Shown: positions 21,201 through 30,469, counted from the first letter of the stretch. The stretch is 64,000 bases of DNA from Winogradskyella ludwigii (GCF_013403985.1 NZ_JABFDF010000008.1:1-64000); one strand, 5' to 3'. Notes: a model not told the origin generated them from the sequence alone. Numbers and translations are program-made.

Positions 21201-24200
21201 ATGAAGACGTAATCTTAGGTGCCCCAAACCTAACACCTGGGAACATTTATTACATATCTGTAGACACTCACGCCTCATACTATAGAGGTACATTTACATT
21301 ATGTCTAGAAGATACTGTAGATTATGACTTTTACGAAGGAGCTATCGATGTTACCAACATTATAAACAGTTGTTCAGCTGATGCCATCTATACAACTGTA
21401 GGTGCTACACCTGATAGAATTAAAGGTAGTAACTGGAGCAATAACGGACCTAAATATAATCGTTGGTTCAAATTTACAGCACCTGCAACTGGAGAAATCA
21501 ATATCACCGTAGACAGAGGAGACTCTAAGGGAACACAAGAACTTACACAATTAGCACTCTGGCAAGCAGATGGTATTACAGAAGTACAGAGTGAAAGATA
21601 CGCATTCGGTGACGAAGACGTCACCATTGGCGGCGTAAACCTAACACCTGGGAATACTTATTACATATCTGTAGATGCTCACGCCTCAAGCTTTATAGGC
21701 ACATTTACTTTATGTCTAGAAGATGCTGTAGATTATGACTTTTACGAAGGCGCTATCGATGTTACCAACATTATAAATAGCTGTTCAGCTGATGCAATTT
21801 ATACAACTGAAGGAGCTACACCAGACAGAATTAAAGGTAGTAACTGGAGCAATAACGGACCTATAGCTAACCGGTGGTTCAAATTTACCGCACCAGCAAT
21901 AGGTAACATAAGTATCACTGTTGATATAGGAGACTCTAAAGGAACACAACGATACTCGCAATTAGCGCTTTGGCAAGCAGATGGAGTGACAGAAATACAA
22001 AGCAAACGCTATACTGCTGCTGCTGATCATCTTACTGTTGAAGCCGTAAACCTAACACCTGGGACTACTTATTACATTTCTGTTGATGTACTCAACTATC
22101 AGCAAGGTACATTTACTTTATGCATAGAAAATACTGTGGGTTATGACTTTTATGAAGGAGCTATCGATGTCACAAACATGATTAACAGTTGTTCTCCCGA
22201 TGCAATTTATACAACTACAAATGCTACACCAGACAGAAATAAAGGTGACAGCTGGAGCAATAACAGTCCTTATAACAATCGTTGGTTCAAATTCATCGCA
22301 CCTGCAACAGGCGAAATCAATATCACTGTTGATACAGAAAACTCTAAAGGAACACAACGCGCTACACAATTAGCACTTTGGCAAGCAGATGGAGTAACAG
22401 AATTACAAAGTGATCGTTATTCTAATTATTATGATGATGTTACAATTGGAGCTCTAAACCTAATCCCTGGGGCTACTTATTATATTTCTGTTGACACAGC
22501 TGCCACTTACCTTAGTGGAACATTTACTTTATGCTTAGAAGATATTTATGGGCTTTCTAACTATGGTCCTGGAGGAGTAAGACAAGATTTAAGGTTATGG
22601 TTACGTGCAGACACAGGCACACAAACAAATACTGACGGAGTTGCCATTAATTCATGGATAGACCAAGGTAAAGCATCAGATGCATCAAGCAGTATTGGAC
22701 AAAACCCTATTTATAAAAACAATAGTAATGACAACCTCAACTACAACCCGGTTTTAGATTTTTCTGGAAACAAATCAATGCTTGGTAAATATTCAACCGG
22801 ATTTTTTAGTCAAGATATTTTTGTAGTCGTAATTCCAAATGCTTCTGCTAGTAATACCACTCCTAGAATGACTGTTTTATCTGGAGAAACTTCATCCGAA
22901 AGTATTAATGACATATCTGGTATTGGATTTGGAAATTATACTGGAGCAATTTCAAACGAGATTTTAACTTACGCTCAAGGTGATGACAGTTCTTATAGTG
23001 TTTCTGAAGTGAACACTTCTAAAACATATTCTAATATTGGAATTATCAATGCTAGAAACAATAGTTTTGGTAATGGCATGGAGCTTTTTTATAATGCGCT
23101 TCAAATAGACAATTCTTCGACAGGAACTGGTTTTAATAACATTATTGGTGGACAATATTGGTTAGGGAAAAACAAATCTGACACTTCAGGTAATTTTAAC
23201 GGAAGAATTGCTGAAATTATCACCTACTCATCACTTCAAAGTGACTCAGAGCGCGCCAAAATAGAATCTTATTTAGCCTTAAAATATGGAATCACTTTAG
23301 GTGTCAATGGTATTAGTCAAAACTATATAGATTCTAATAACAATATTATATGGAATATCTCTACCAATTCAGGCTATAACTTTGATATCGCAGGTATTGG
23401 TAAAGATGATGCACTTGCGAGTTCTCTACTAAATCAAAAACAATCTAAGAGTGTTAATAACAACACAGATCTTACCATTGGATTAGGAACTATTGAATCT
23501 ACTAATTCTGCAAATTTATCTGTATTCTCAGTCGATAAAAGTTTTTTAATTTGGGGAAATAACAACGGTGTTTTAAATGATCCTGGAGCATCTGCGGATC
23601 GCGTGATTGATCTCGGATCTGGAATCCAAACCAACTTACGCCTCACAAGTAAAAAGTGGAAAATAGTAGAAACAGGAGGAGATGTTAGTGATGTACTTTT
23701 ATCCATCCCTTCTGCTGCATTTGGTAGCTTTTCATTAAACCCTGACGAAGAATATATGTTAGTGGTTTCTACAACTGATACTTTTGCAAATACAGATATC
23801 ATAGATGTAGTTCCCTTAAAAGTATCAGGTCAAAATCTTCAAACCTGGTATGATTTCGATGGCACAAATTATTTCACCTTTGCTAAAAGCAGTTTAATAG
23901 AAAACTCGCTTCAAATCCAAAATACTAGTGGAGATTATTCAGTAAGTAATACTAAAATTAACTTAAATTCTTCTTTTACTATTTCATCATGGATTCGTAA
24001 TGGAAATACATCTGGTAATCGAAGTTTTGTCGCTAAAGGAACAGCATATGACTTAAAATTAAATTCTTCAAATAGAATACAAGTGTCTTGGAATAATGTG
24101 ATTAGAATGACCTCTAGTACTCTTGTAAATGATGGTAATTGGCATCATATTACTGTGACGTTTAATGAAGGAACTGCTACTTTATTGATCGATGGGGTAA

Positions 24201-26410
24201 TTGAAAGTACAGTGAGTTCTTTACCAATCCCAGTGGCAACAAACCATAAATTTTCTGTAGGAGCAGTTTATTACAATAAGAATTCTATTTCAGATTATTT
24301 TGTTGGAGACATAGATGAAGTCCTTGTTTGGAACCGCGCATTAACGGTAAGCCAAATACGTTATATTATGAATCAGGAAATTGAAAAATTCTCAGACAAT
24401 ACGGCAAACGGAAAAATAGTACCACAATCAATTTCTAAAAATGAAGTTCAAGATATTCCATGGAGCGAACTGAATGCTTATTTCGATTTAAATTCTATTG
24501 TAGGAGGTTCTTTTATTGGAAAATCAGACAATAAAAACCACTTGAGAATTAATTATAAAAATGCCAATAAAACTACTTTAGCAACTCAAACAGCACCTTT
24601 ACCATACCAAAGCGCTTCAAATAACAGTTGGTCAAATAATTCGACATGGTCAAATGGTATGCTGCAAACGCTTCCTAATAGCTTATCAATAGTGGATAAT
24701 ACACCTATAGATTGGAATATTGTTGAAACCAACCATAACATTGATACTGGAGGAAATAAAACGGTATTAGGCTTAGTTGTTAACAGCGGACAACTCGATG
24801 CTACTATGGATTCTAAAATAGAAGTTTCCCATTATTTAAAATTAAATGGAAAAATAGATTTGGTTGGAAAATCACAACTTGTACAAACTTTAGGCAGTGA
24901 TATTGATGCTACAAGTAGCGGATCACTAGAAAGAGATCAACAAGGAACAAAAAATTTATACAACTATAATTATTGGTCCTCACCAGTTGGAACCCCAAAT
25001 GCAACTACAAACAACAACACTTACACCGTTGAAACTGTTTTAAGAGATGGTACAGATCCTACTGATCCAAAAGCTATTAATTGGATAGGAGGTTACGATG
25101 GAGCTTCAGGCACACCAATCAGTTTGGCACGTGGTTGGATTTATAAATTCCAAAACTTAAACGACAACTATGCTAATTGGGAACGCATTTATGAAACAGG
25201 AGATTTAAAACCAGCCAATGGATTTACAATGAAAGGCAGCGGAACTATTAGTACTGATCAAAATTATACATTTATTGGAAAACCGTTTAATGGCTCTATT
25301 GATGTCCCAATTGCGGCGAACTACCTCAACTTATCGGGTAATCCTTATGCTTCTGCATTAGATGCATACACTTTTATTTCAGACAATTTAAGTTCGACAG
25401 ATGGTACGCTTTATTTCTGGGAACACTCAGCAACAAATTCATCTCATAACTCATCAGATTACGAAGGCGGATATTCAACTCGAAATTTAACAGGTGGTAT
25501 AGGTCCTGTATCTAATGGAGCTGTAGGCTTAGGTACAAGTTCTAGGATTCCTAACCGTTTTATTCCTGTTGGTCAAGGATTTTTCATTAATGCAAGTACA
25601 ACTGGAGGCACTATAAATTTCAACAATAACCAGAGAGCTTTTATTAAAGAAGATAATTCTCAATCTGGCACACTTATGAGACAAAATGAGATTGTTAATA
25701 ATCAAGAAGATGAATTTACCGATGATAATTATGCTAAAATTAGATTAGGTTTTGATACCTCTAACAATTTGCACAGGCAAATATTATTAGGGTTCATGAA
25801 CGAGCATGCTACAAATGGAATCGATGTTGGATATGATGCTTTACTTTTCGATGATTTCACAAATGACATGTATTTTACAATTGATGGTTCTAAATTTGTA
25901 ATTCAAGGAGATGGCTATTTCAATACAGACAACATATATCCTATTGAAGTGATTTCCGATGAAGAAGGCATCGTAAAATTCACATTAGATGACACAGAAT
26001 ATTTTGATGAAAACCAACCTATTTATATACATGATAACCAAACAGGATTATATCATGATATAAAATTAGCACCATTGGAAATTATGCTTCCTGCAGGACG
26101 ATTTGAGAACCGATTTTCGTTAAGATTTAGTGCAGAATATCTAAGTGTTGATGACGCTGAGATAAATAGCGATTTAACTATTTTCTTTAACAACAATAAT
26201 GATAATATAACCCTAACAAATATTAAACCAGGTACTACAGTAACATCTGTTTCATTAATTAATATTTTAGGACAATCTATAAACACTTGGGAGTTAAATA
26301 GCCATGAATTAGAAATTTCAATTCCGGTAAAACAGGTGTCATTAGGAGTATATATCGTTGAGGTAAAAACTACAAATACAACTTTCAGTCAAAAGGTGAT
26401 TATAAAATAA
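18296..26410 (+). CDS. Giant T9SS surface protein with ten tandem repeats and a LamG-like domain
   Basis: A 2704-residue exoprotein. An N-terminal hydrophobic signal (residues 30-46, ending LIFSQ) is followed by ten tandem units of about 137 residues (51-1418). Each unit reads YDFYEGAIDVTNIINSCS, then NNRWFKFTAPATGEINITV, then LTPGNTYYISVD and GTFTLC, resembling bacterial pre-peptidase C-terminal (PPC-like) beta domains. Next come a DLRLWLRADTG region, a LamG/concanavalin-like domain (about 1870-2030, GNWHHITVTF), a conserved surface-protein segment with YWSSPVGTP, and a T9SS type A sorting domain in the last 80 residues. Likely an adhesin or matrix protein at the cell surface. Start alternatives are the ATGs at 18296 and 18329; both keep the signal. 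Confidence 0.93.
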   Translation: MLYLINLKTKFMGNIKFEKIIFRKPNFGLKSVFMILFSLMVNLIFSQTPVNDDFTNAIDVTTIINSCSADAAYTIIGATPDKNKGSNWNNYGPKNNVWFKFTAPATGEINITVDRGDSKGTQRRTQLALWLADGITEVQSERYAYDNEDVTMGAVNLSPGQIYYISVDTQSTGYSGTFTLCLQDTVDYDFYEGAIDVTNIINSCSADAAYTVIGATPDKNKGSNWNNYGPKNNVWFKFTAPTTGEINITVDRGDSKGTQRRTQLALWQADGITEIQSERYAYDDEDVTIGAVNLTPGNTYYISVDTQSTGYSGSFTLCLQDTVDYDFYEGAIDVTNIINSCSADAIYTIIGATPDKNKGSNWNNYGPKNNVWFKFTAPATGEINITVDRGDSKGTLRRTQLALWQADGITEIQSERYAYDDEDVTMGAVNLSPGQIYYMSVDTQSTGYSGTFTLCLQDTVDYDFYEGAIDVTNIINSCSNDAVYTTIGATTDKNEGSNWNNNGPKYNRWFKFIAPATGEINITVERGDSKGTLRRTQLALWQTDGITEIQSERYAYDDEDVIIGAVNLTPGNTYYISVDTQSSGYSGTFTLCLQDTVDYDFYEGAIDVTNIINSCSTDAVYTTLGATADKNEGSNWNNNGPKYNRWFKFTAPATGEINITVDRGDSKGTQQLTQLALWQADGITEVQSERYVFSDEDVTIGGVNLTPGNTYYISVDSYNSAYIGTFTLCLQDTVDYDFYEGAIDVTSIINSCSTDAIYTTIGATADKNEGSNWNNDGPKYNRWFKFTAPATGEINITVDRGGSKGTQLYSQLALWEANGITEVNSESYVLNDDDVILGAPNLTPGNTYYISVDTYNSNYRGTFTLCIEDTVDYDFYEGAIDVTNIINGCSADAIYTTTGATPDKNEGSNWSNNGPKYNRWFKFTAPATGEINITVDRGDSKGTQQLTQLALWQADGITEVHSERYAFYDEDVILGAPNLTPGNIYYISVDTHASYYRGTFTLCLEDTVDYDFYEGAIDVTNIINSCSADAIYTTVGATPDRIKGSNWSNNGPKYNRWFKFTAPATGEINITVDRGDSKGTQELTQLALWQADGITEVQSERYAFGDEDVTIGGVNLTPGNTYYISVDAHASSFIGTFTLCLEDAVDYDFYEGAIDVTNIINSCSADAIYTTEGATPDRIKGSNWSNNGPIANRWFKFTAPAIGNISITVDIGDSKGTQRYSQLALWQADGVTEIQSKRYTAAADHLTVEAVNLTPGTTYYISVDVLNYQQGTFTLCIENTVGYDFYEGAIDVTNMINSCSPDAIYTTTNATPDRNKGDSWSNNSPYNNRWFKFIAPATGEINITVDTENSKGTQRATQLALWQADGVTELQSDRYSNYYDDVTIGALNLIPGATYYISVDTAATYLSGTFTLCLEDIYGLSNYGPGGVRQDLRLWLRADTGTQTNTDGVAINSWIDQGKASDASSSIGQNPIYKNNSNDNLNYNPVLDFSGNKSMLGKYSTGFFSQDIFVVVIPNASASNTTPRMTVLSGETSSESINDISGIGFGNYTGAISNEILTYAQGDDSSYSVSEVNTSKTYSNIGIINARNNSFGNGMELFYNALQIDNSSTGTGFNNIIGGQYWLGKNKSDTSGNFNGRIAEIITYSSLQSDSERAKIESYLALKYGITLGVNGISQNYIDSNNNIIWNISTNSGYNFDIAGIGKDDALASSLLNQKQSKSVNNNTDLTIGLGTIESTNSANLSVFSVDKSFLIWGNNNGVLNDPGASADRVIDLGSGIQTNLRLTSKKWKIVETGGDVSDVLLSIPSAAFGSFSLNPDEEYMLVVSTTDTFANTDIIDVVPLKVSGQNLQTWYDFDGTNYFTFAKSSLIENSLQIQNTSGDYSVSNTKINLNSSFTISSWIRNGNTSGNRSFVAKGTAYDLKLNSSNRIQVSWNNVIRMTSSTLVNDGNWHHITVTFNEGTATLLIDGVIESTVSSLPIPVATNHKFSVGAVYYNKNSISDYFVGDIDEVLVWNRALTVSQIRYIMNQEIEKFSDNTANGKIVPQSISKNEVQDIPWSELNAYFDLNSIVGGSFIGKSDNKNHLRINYKNANKTTLATQTAPLPYQSASNNSWSNNSTWSNGMLQTLPNSLSIVDNTPIDWNIVETNHNIDTGGNKTVLGLVVNSGQLDATMDSKIEVSHYLKLNGKIDLVGKSQLVQTLGSDIDATSSGSLERDQQGTKNLYNYNYWSSPVGTPNATTNNNTYTVETVLRDGTDPTDPKAINWIGGYDGASGTPISLARGWIYKFQNLNDNYANWERIYETGDLKPANGFTMKGSGTISTDQNYTFIGKPFNGSIDVPIAANYLNLSGNPYASALDAYTFISDNLSSTDGTLYFWEHSATNSSHNSSDYEGGYSTRNLTGGIGPVSNGAVGLGTSSRIPNRFIPVGQGFFINASTTGGTINFNNNQRAFIKEDNSQSGTLMRQNEIVNNQEDEFTDDNYAKIRLGFDTSNNLHRQILLGFMNEHATNGIDVGYDALLFDDFTNDMYFTIDGSKFVIQGDGYFNTDNIYPIEVISDEEGIVKFTLDDTEYFDENQPIYIHDNQTGLYHDIKLAPLEIMLPAGRFENRFSLRFSAEYLSVDDAEINSDLTIFFNNNNDNITLTNIKPGTTVTSVSLINILGQSINTWELNSHELEISIPVKQVSLGVYIVEVKTTNTTFSQKVIIK
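18446..22549 (+). repeat. Ten in-frame tandem repeats, period 411 bp
   Basis: Unit boundaries, taken at the codon for the first residue of the YDFYEG block, fall at 18854, 19265, 19676, 20087, 20498, 20909, 21320, 21731 and 22139. All steps are exactly 411 bp except the 408-bp ninth unit; unit 1 is also about 408 bp. Units 1-3 are nearly identical, units 4-8 are intermediate, and units 9-10 are the most divergent. Confidence 0.95.
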
Positions 26411-26425
26411 ATTATGCTAACAAAA

Positions 26426-26455
26426 AACAGCTCTTTAAGTTATTAAAGAGCTGTT
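26426..26455 (-). terminator. 13-bp hairpin after the giant gene
   Basis: AACAGCTCTTTAA, loop GTTA, TTAAAGAGCTGTT, a perfect stem. The T tract (T6) is on the minus strand, so it may also back up asnB termination. It lies 15 nt after the plus-strand stop. Confidence 0.7.
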
Positions 26456-26491
26456 ACAAAATTGAGATTACTCAATGTTATTAAGTCATTA

Positions 26492-26520
26492 AAAGGTCGG
26501 TTTTTGTAAAACCGACCTTT
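26492..26520. terminator. Hairpin at the asnB 3' end
   Basis: AAAGGTCGGTTTT, loop TGT, AAAACCGACCTTT, a perfect 13-bp stem just beyond the asnB stop and between convergent genes. Confidence 0.75.
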
Positions 26521-26531
26521 ATAATGTCTGA

Positions 26532-28193
26532 TTAATAAGCTTTATCATGCACATTAGCAATCGCTCTACCAGAAGGATCGTTCATGTTTTTAAAGGCTTC
26601 ATCCCATTCTAAAGCAATTGCTGTACTACAAGCTACACTTGCTTCTTGTGGTACACTCAATGCTGCGGCATCACTTGGAAAATGTCCTTCAAAAATACTT
26701 CTGTAATAATACTCTTCTTTGTTTAAAGGAGTATTAATTGGAAAACGGAATGCTGCATTTTGTATTTGCTCATCTGTGACTTCTTTATCTACTAATTCTT
26801 TTAAAGTATCAATCCAGCTATAACCTACTCCATCAGAAAATTGTTCTTTTTGTCTCCAAGCTACGCTTTCTGGAATCATATCTTCAAATGCTTTACGAAC
26901 TACCCATTTTTCCATGCGTTCTCCGTTAATCATTTTATCTTGTGGGTTGATGCGCATGGCAACATCCATAAATTCTTTATCTAAGAATGGCACACGACCT
27001 TCAATTCCCCAAGCCGCTAAACTTTTGTTAGCTCTTAAACAATCGTACATGTGTAATTTATCTAATTTACGTACGGTTTCATTATGAAATTCTTCTGCAC
27101 TTGGTGCTTTATGAAAATATAAATACCCTCCAAATAACTCATCTGCTCCTTCACCAGATAATACCATTTTAATTCCCATAGATTTAATAACTCTAGCCAT
27201 TAAATACATTGGTGTTGATGAACGAATTGTTGTTATATCATAAGTTTCTATGTTATAAATAACATCTTTAATAGCATCTAAACCTTCTTGAATCGTAAAT
27301 TTTATTTCATGATGCACTGTACCAATATGATCTGCTACCACTTTTGCTGCTGCTAAATCTGGAGAACCATCTAAACCTACAGAAAAGGAATGTAATTGTG
27401 GATACCAAGCATCCGTTGTATCTCCGGATTCTATACGCTTTTGTGCATATTTTTTTGCAATTGCAGACGTTACAGAAGAATCTAAACCTCCTGAAAGCAA
27501 AACTCCATAAGGTACATCACTCATTAACTGTCTATGAACAGCAGCCTCTAAAGCTTCTTTTACTTCAGCAATACTTGTTTCGTTATCTTTTACAGCATCG
27601 TAATCTGACCAATCACGCTTATACCATTTTACAAACTCACCATCTTTACTAGACATATAATGTCCCGGAGGAAATAATTCGATTTTTGTACAAATACCTT
27701 CTAAAGCTTTTAACTCTGAAGCTACGTAAAACGTTCCGTTTTTATCCCATCCTATATAAAGAGGAATAATTCCCATGTGATCTCTAGCTATGAAATACTC
27801 ATCTTTTTCAGTATCATAAATTGCAAAACCGAAGATACCATTCATATCATCTACAAAATCATGTCCTTTCTCTTGGTATAAAGCTAAGATAACTTCACAA
27901 TCACTTTGTGTTTGAAAATCATAGTCAGGATATTGAGCACGTAACTCTCTATGGTTATAGATTTCACCATTTGCTGCTAATACTAATTTGTTGTCTGGAC
28001 TAAACAAAGGTTGTTTTCCTGATGCAGGATCTACAATCGCTAAACGCTCATGTGCCATAATGACCTTATCATCACTATAAATACCACTCCAATCTGGACC
28101 ACGATGACGTATTGTTTTTGCCATTTCTAAAACCTGAGGTCTTAAATCATCCACTTTCTCTTTTATATCGAACGCACATACTATTCCGCACAT
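26532..28193 (-). CDS. asnB: Asparagine synthase B (glutamine-hydrolysing)
   Basis: Makes asparagine from aspartate, ATP and glutamine. The 553-residue protein has the N-terminal nucleophile Cys2 (MCGIVCAF), the glutamine-site RHRGPDWSG, and the synthetase ATP loop LLSGGLDSS (232-240), with LSGEGADELFGGY later. Size and motifs match the E. coli AsnB class. It is monocistronic, convergent with the giant gene. Upstream, minus-strand CATATTTG (one base off TAnnTTTG, near 28270) may be its -7 box. Confidence 0.97.
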   Translation of the reverse strand: MCGIVCAFDIKEKVDDLRPQVLEMAKTIRHRGPDWSGIYSDDKVIMAHERLAIVDPASGKQPLFSPDNKLVLAANGEIYNHRELRAQYPDYDFQTQSDCEVILALYQEKGHDFVDDMNGIFGFAIYDTEKDEYFIARDHMGIIPLYIGWDKNGTFYVASELKALEGICTKIELFPPGHYMSSKDGEFVKWYKRDWSDYDAVKDNETSIAEVKEALEAAVHRQLMSDVPYGVLLSGGLDSSVTSAIAKKYAQKRIESGDTTDAWYPQLHSFSVGLDGSPDLAAAKVVADHIGTVHHEIKFTIQEGLDAIKDVIYNIETYDITTIRSSTPMYLMARVIKSMGIKMVLSGEGADELFGGYLYFHKAPSAEEFHNETVRKLDKLHMYDCLRANKSLAAWGIEGRVPFLDKEFMDVAMRINPQDKMINGERMEKWVVRKAFEDMIPESVAWRQKEQFSDGVGYSWIDTLKELVDKEVTDEQIQNAAFRFPINTPLNKEEYYYRSIFEGHFPSDAAALSVPQEASVACSTAIALEWDEAFKNMNDPSGRAIANVHDKAY

Positions 28194-28216
28194 AATTTTA
28201 TTGTTTTATTTTAATT

Positions 28217-28238
28217 AGACTTCGACTAAACTCAGTCT
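28217..28238. repeat. Short palindromic intergenic element
   Basis: AGACT, TCGACTAAACTC, AGTCT: a small imperfect palindrome with the CTTCGACT...CTCAG core that recurs in intergenic DNA of many Bacteroidota. It lies in the asnB leader. Its function is unknown. Confidence 0.35.
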
Positions 28239-28475
28239 ATTATCTTTTTTATTATTATTTATGATACAAATATGACATTAAACTTTCATATTATAAACAT
28301 ATAATCACTAATTGATTACATAATGAAACTAAAAAACACATATCAAATAACAAATAGAGTCAACATTATTAAAATAGACACTTATAACTATCAATTTGTA
28401 AATTTTAAGATTTTATTACGACAGAGTAGACCTATTACATTCTAATTTTAATCAAACAAAAATTTAAACCTAATC

Positions 28476-29066
28476 ATGAGAACATCAAAATTACTGACAA
28501 CAATTAGCTTTACAATTGTACTACTTTTAGCAATGAATGCAAACGCACAAAAGTTTGACAAACTAGACAAAAGCATCATGGATCGTGCTTACTATCCTTC
28601 AAATGCCGCGAAAAGAACATTTGAAAAAAGTGATGAAGCTAAAAAAGCATCAGAACCACAAATTAGAGTAACATACTCTAGACCTGCTAAAAAAGGTAGA
28701 GAAGTTTTTGGTAAACTTTTAAAATATGGAGAAGCATGGAGAGTTGGTGCTAACGAATCTACAGAAATATTATTTGTGAACGACGTAACTTTTGGTGGTA
28801 AAGACATTAAAGCAGGACGCTATAGTGTTATCATTATACCTACTGAAAATGAATGGACACTTAAATTAAATACAGAACTTGACGGTTGGGGAAATTACGG
28901 CTATGATGACACTAAAGATATTGCAAGCGTAGCGGTTCCTGTTACAAAAAACAATAAAGAAATTGAAAATCTGTCGATAGCTTTATACAAAGCTTCAGAC
29001 AGCGTTGTACATTTAAAAATTGGATGGGATACTACTATTGCTGAATTTCCAATTACTCTTAAATAA
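28476..29066 (+). CDS. DUF2911 secreted protein (copy 1)
   Basis: 196 residues with a signal peptide ending NANAQ. DUF2911 motifs are clear: VTYSRPAKKGREVFGKL, YGEAWRVGANESTEILF, AGRYSVIIIP and the end motif IGWDTTIAEFP. DUF2911 proteins are small periplasmic or surface beta proteins of Bacteroidota with no known activity. The next gene is a paralogue 143 nt downstream, so this pair is a tandem duplication. Copy 1 carries an insertion of about 15 residues before the first motif. No consensus promoter box was found. Confidence 0.9.
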   Translation: MRTSKLLTTISFTIVLLLAMNANAQKFDKLDKSIMDRAYYPSNAAKRTFEKSDEAKKASEPQIRVTYSRPAKKGREVFGKLLKYGEAWRVGANESTEILFVNDVTFGGKDIKAGRYSVIIIPTENEWTLKLNTELDGWGNYGYDDTKDIASVAVPVTKNNKEIENLSIALYKASDSVVHLKIGWDTTIAEFPITLK

Positions 29067-29209
29067 ACTTATAATAGCATTAAAACCTAGCAGCAGCCTA
29101 GTAATTATTAGACGCTATAAACTTTAACATCCATTTGGGATATTTAATATAATATTAAAACCCATAGGATTTATCTTTATCGAATTCAAAAAAATAAATA
29201 AAAATAATT

Positions 29210-29752
29210 ATGAAAACATCAAGACTATTATCAACGATCGCTTTTGCCTTTATGATGCTTGTATCATTTAATGTAGATGCTCAAAAATTTTCTGGCTTAG
29301 ACAAAAGTCCTTTAGATCTAGCCGCTTTTCCGAATAGAGGAGCAGATAAAAAAATTAAAGTATTTTACAGCAGACCTCAACTTAAAGGAAGAACAGTAGG
29401 TAAAGAATTAGCAACTTACGGTGAACTTTGGAGAACTGGAGCCAATGATGCTACACAGATTCAATTTTTATCTGACGCGAAATTTGGAGATAAAACAATA
29501 AAAACTGGTGCTTATTCTTTGTTTACTATTCCTGGAGAGAAGGAATGGACTATTATTTTAAGCTCTGATGTTGATAATTGGGCAACAAGAGGTTATAAAG
29601 AATCTAATGAGGTGGCTAGAATTACAGTACCTGCAACTAAGGGAACAGAATCTTTAGAAGCATTTTCAATTACTTTTGAAGAATCTAAGACTGGCACAAT
29701 AATGCACATGGGTTGGGACACTGTGCGTGTTGCTGTACCTTTTACGTTTTAA
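29210..29752 (+). CDS. DUF2911 secreted protein (copy 2)
   Basis: 180 residues with a signal peptide ending NVDAQ. It has the same motifs as the upstream copy: VFYSRPQLKGRTVGKEL, YGELWRTGANDATQIQF, TGAYSLFTIP and MGWDTVRVAVPF. The two proteins start with the same pattern (M-x-TS-x-LL-T/S-TI) and align over their length, supporting local duplication followed by divergence. A TATCTTTA box lies near 29172, so it may have its own promoter. A strong terminator follows. The function is unknown. Confidence 0.9.
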   Translation: MKTSRLLSTIAFAFMMLVSFNVDAQKFSGLDKSPLDLAAFPNRGADKKIKVFYSRPQLKGRTVGKELATYGELWRTGANDATQIQFLSDAKFGDKTIKTGAYSLFTIPGEKEWTIILSSDVDNWATRGYKESNEVARITVPATKGTESLEAFSITFEESKTGTIMHMGWDTVRVAVPFTF

Positions 29753-29786
29753 TAACTAAGATTAATTTAGCTGTTTGCTAAAAATT

Positions 29787-29820
29787 AAAAAGCTTCGATT
29801 TTTATAATCGAAGCTTTTTT
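29787..29820. terminator. Bidirectional terminator
   Basis: AAAAAGCTTCGATT, loop TTTAT, AATCGAAGCTTTTTT: a 14-bp perfect stem with T tracts on both strands, between the convergent DUF2911 and HNH genes. Confidence 0.92.
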
Positions 29821-29857
29821 ATTCTAAATATTATCTTTTACTTATCAATTGCAAAAA

Positions 29858-30403
29858 TTAAAGCGACTCTACGTGTCCCCAATTTTCACCAGTTTTAATA
29901 CGTTGTAATTGCATTGTGCTGACACCAAATTGCTTCGCTATCATTTTTAGCCTCGTTCTTCTATTGGGATTATTAAGCATTTTTTTTATTCGCCTAACAT
30001 CGTTTTCAGACAACTTAGCAGAAGTAAGATTGACGGGCTTCTTATAACTAGGATTTGTAAACTGATGGATTTCTTTCTCGCGCTTAGTAACCCATTTGAG
30101 GTTATCTATATGATTATTCAATTTATCATAATCTAAATGAATCACATATATTCCGTTATTTTGCTCTAAAAAATGCTGCGCAATTAACTTATGTAAATAG
30201 TACGTTTTGTATTTTCCTTTCTCATTCTTTTTAACTTTAAAATACAAGTAACCATGCATATTATAAGGCTGAAAAAGCACTTCTTTATCATCTTTAAACT
30301 TTGATAGACGACCATGACTAGATATTTTAAAATGTTCATCAGGGTGCACAAAATCTTCAAAAACAACAGTTTTCCATTCTTCTTTCCAAAAATCACGAAT
30401 CAT
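29858..30403 (-). CDS. NUMOD4/HNH endonuclease-like protein with C-terminal HTH
   Basis: 181 residues. The N terminus fits a NUMOD4 DNA-binding motif (EWKTVVFE, FKISSHGRLSKF). A central HNH_3-type region reads YYLHKLIAQHFL, then VIHLDYDKLNNHIDNLKWVT. The usual VNHIDG block is here VIHLDY, keeping the His but losing the Gly. The C terminus (about 130-178, MIAKQFGVSTMQLQRIKTGENW) looks like a helix-turn-helix. Such genes occur in phages and as solitary homing-type genes; no phage or intron context is seen here. Activity is uncertain. Confidence 0.8.
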   Translation of the reverse strand: MIRDFWKEEWKTVVFEDFVHPDEHFKISSHGRLSKFKDDKEVLFQPYNMHGYLYFKVKKNEKGKYKTYYLHKLIAQHFLEQNNGIYVIHLDYDKLNNHIDNLKWVTKREKEIHQFTNPSYKKPVNLTSAKLSENDVRRIKKMLNNPNRRTRLKMIAKQFGVSTMQLQRIKTGENWGHVESL

Positions 30404-30425
30404 AAAACTTTAAATTAGGGATCCT

Positions 30426-30433
30426 CAAAAATA
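30426..30433 (-). promoter_or_regulatory. -7 box of the HNH gene
   Basis: Minus-strand TATTTTTG, a TAnnTTTG match 22 nt before the ATG at 30403. Confidence 0.5.
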
Positions 30434-30469
30434 CAAAAAAAATAAAAAACGCCTTGAAAGGTCTTATTT

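Noticed and set aside
18401..22369. A series of minus-strand open frames of 60-108 codons spaced by 411 bp
   Set aside because: They are antisense shadows of the repeated plus-strand protein; their spacing equals the repeat period and they lack any coherent protein features.
18446..22549. Possible CRISPR or satellite array because of ten regular repeats
   Set aside because: The units are 411 bp, in frame, without short repeat/spacer structure, and code for a beta domain.
29858..30403. HNH gene as evidence of a prophage
   Set aside because: No capsid, integrase, lysis or packaging gene lies near; the neighbours are housekeeping genes.
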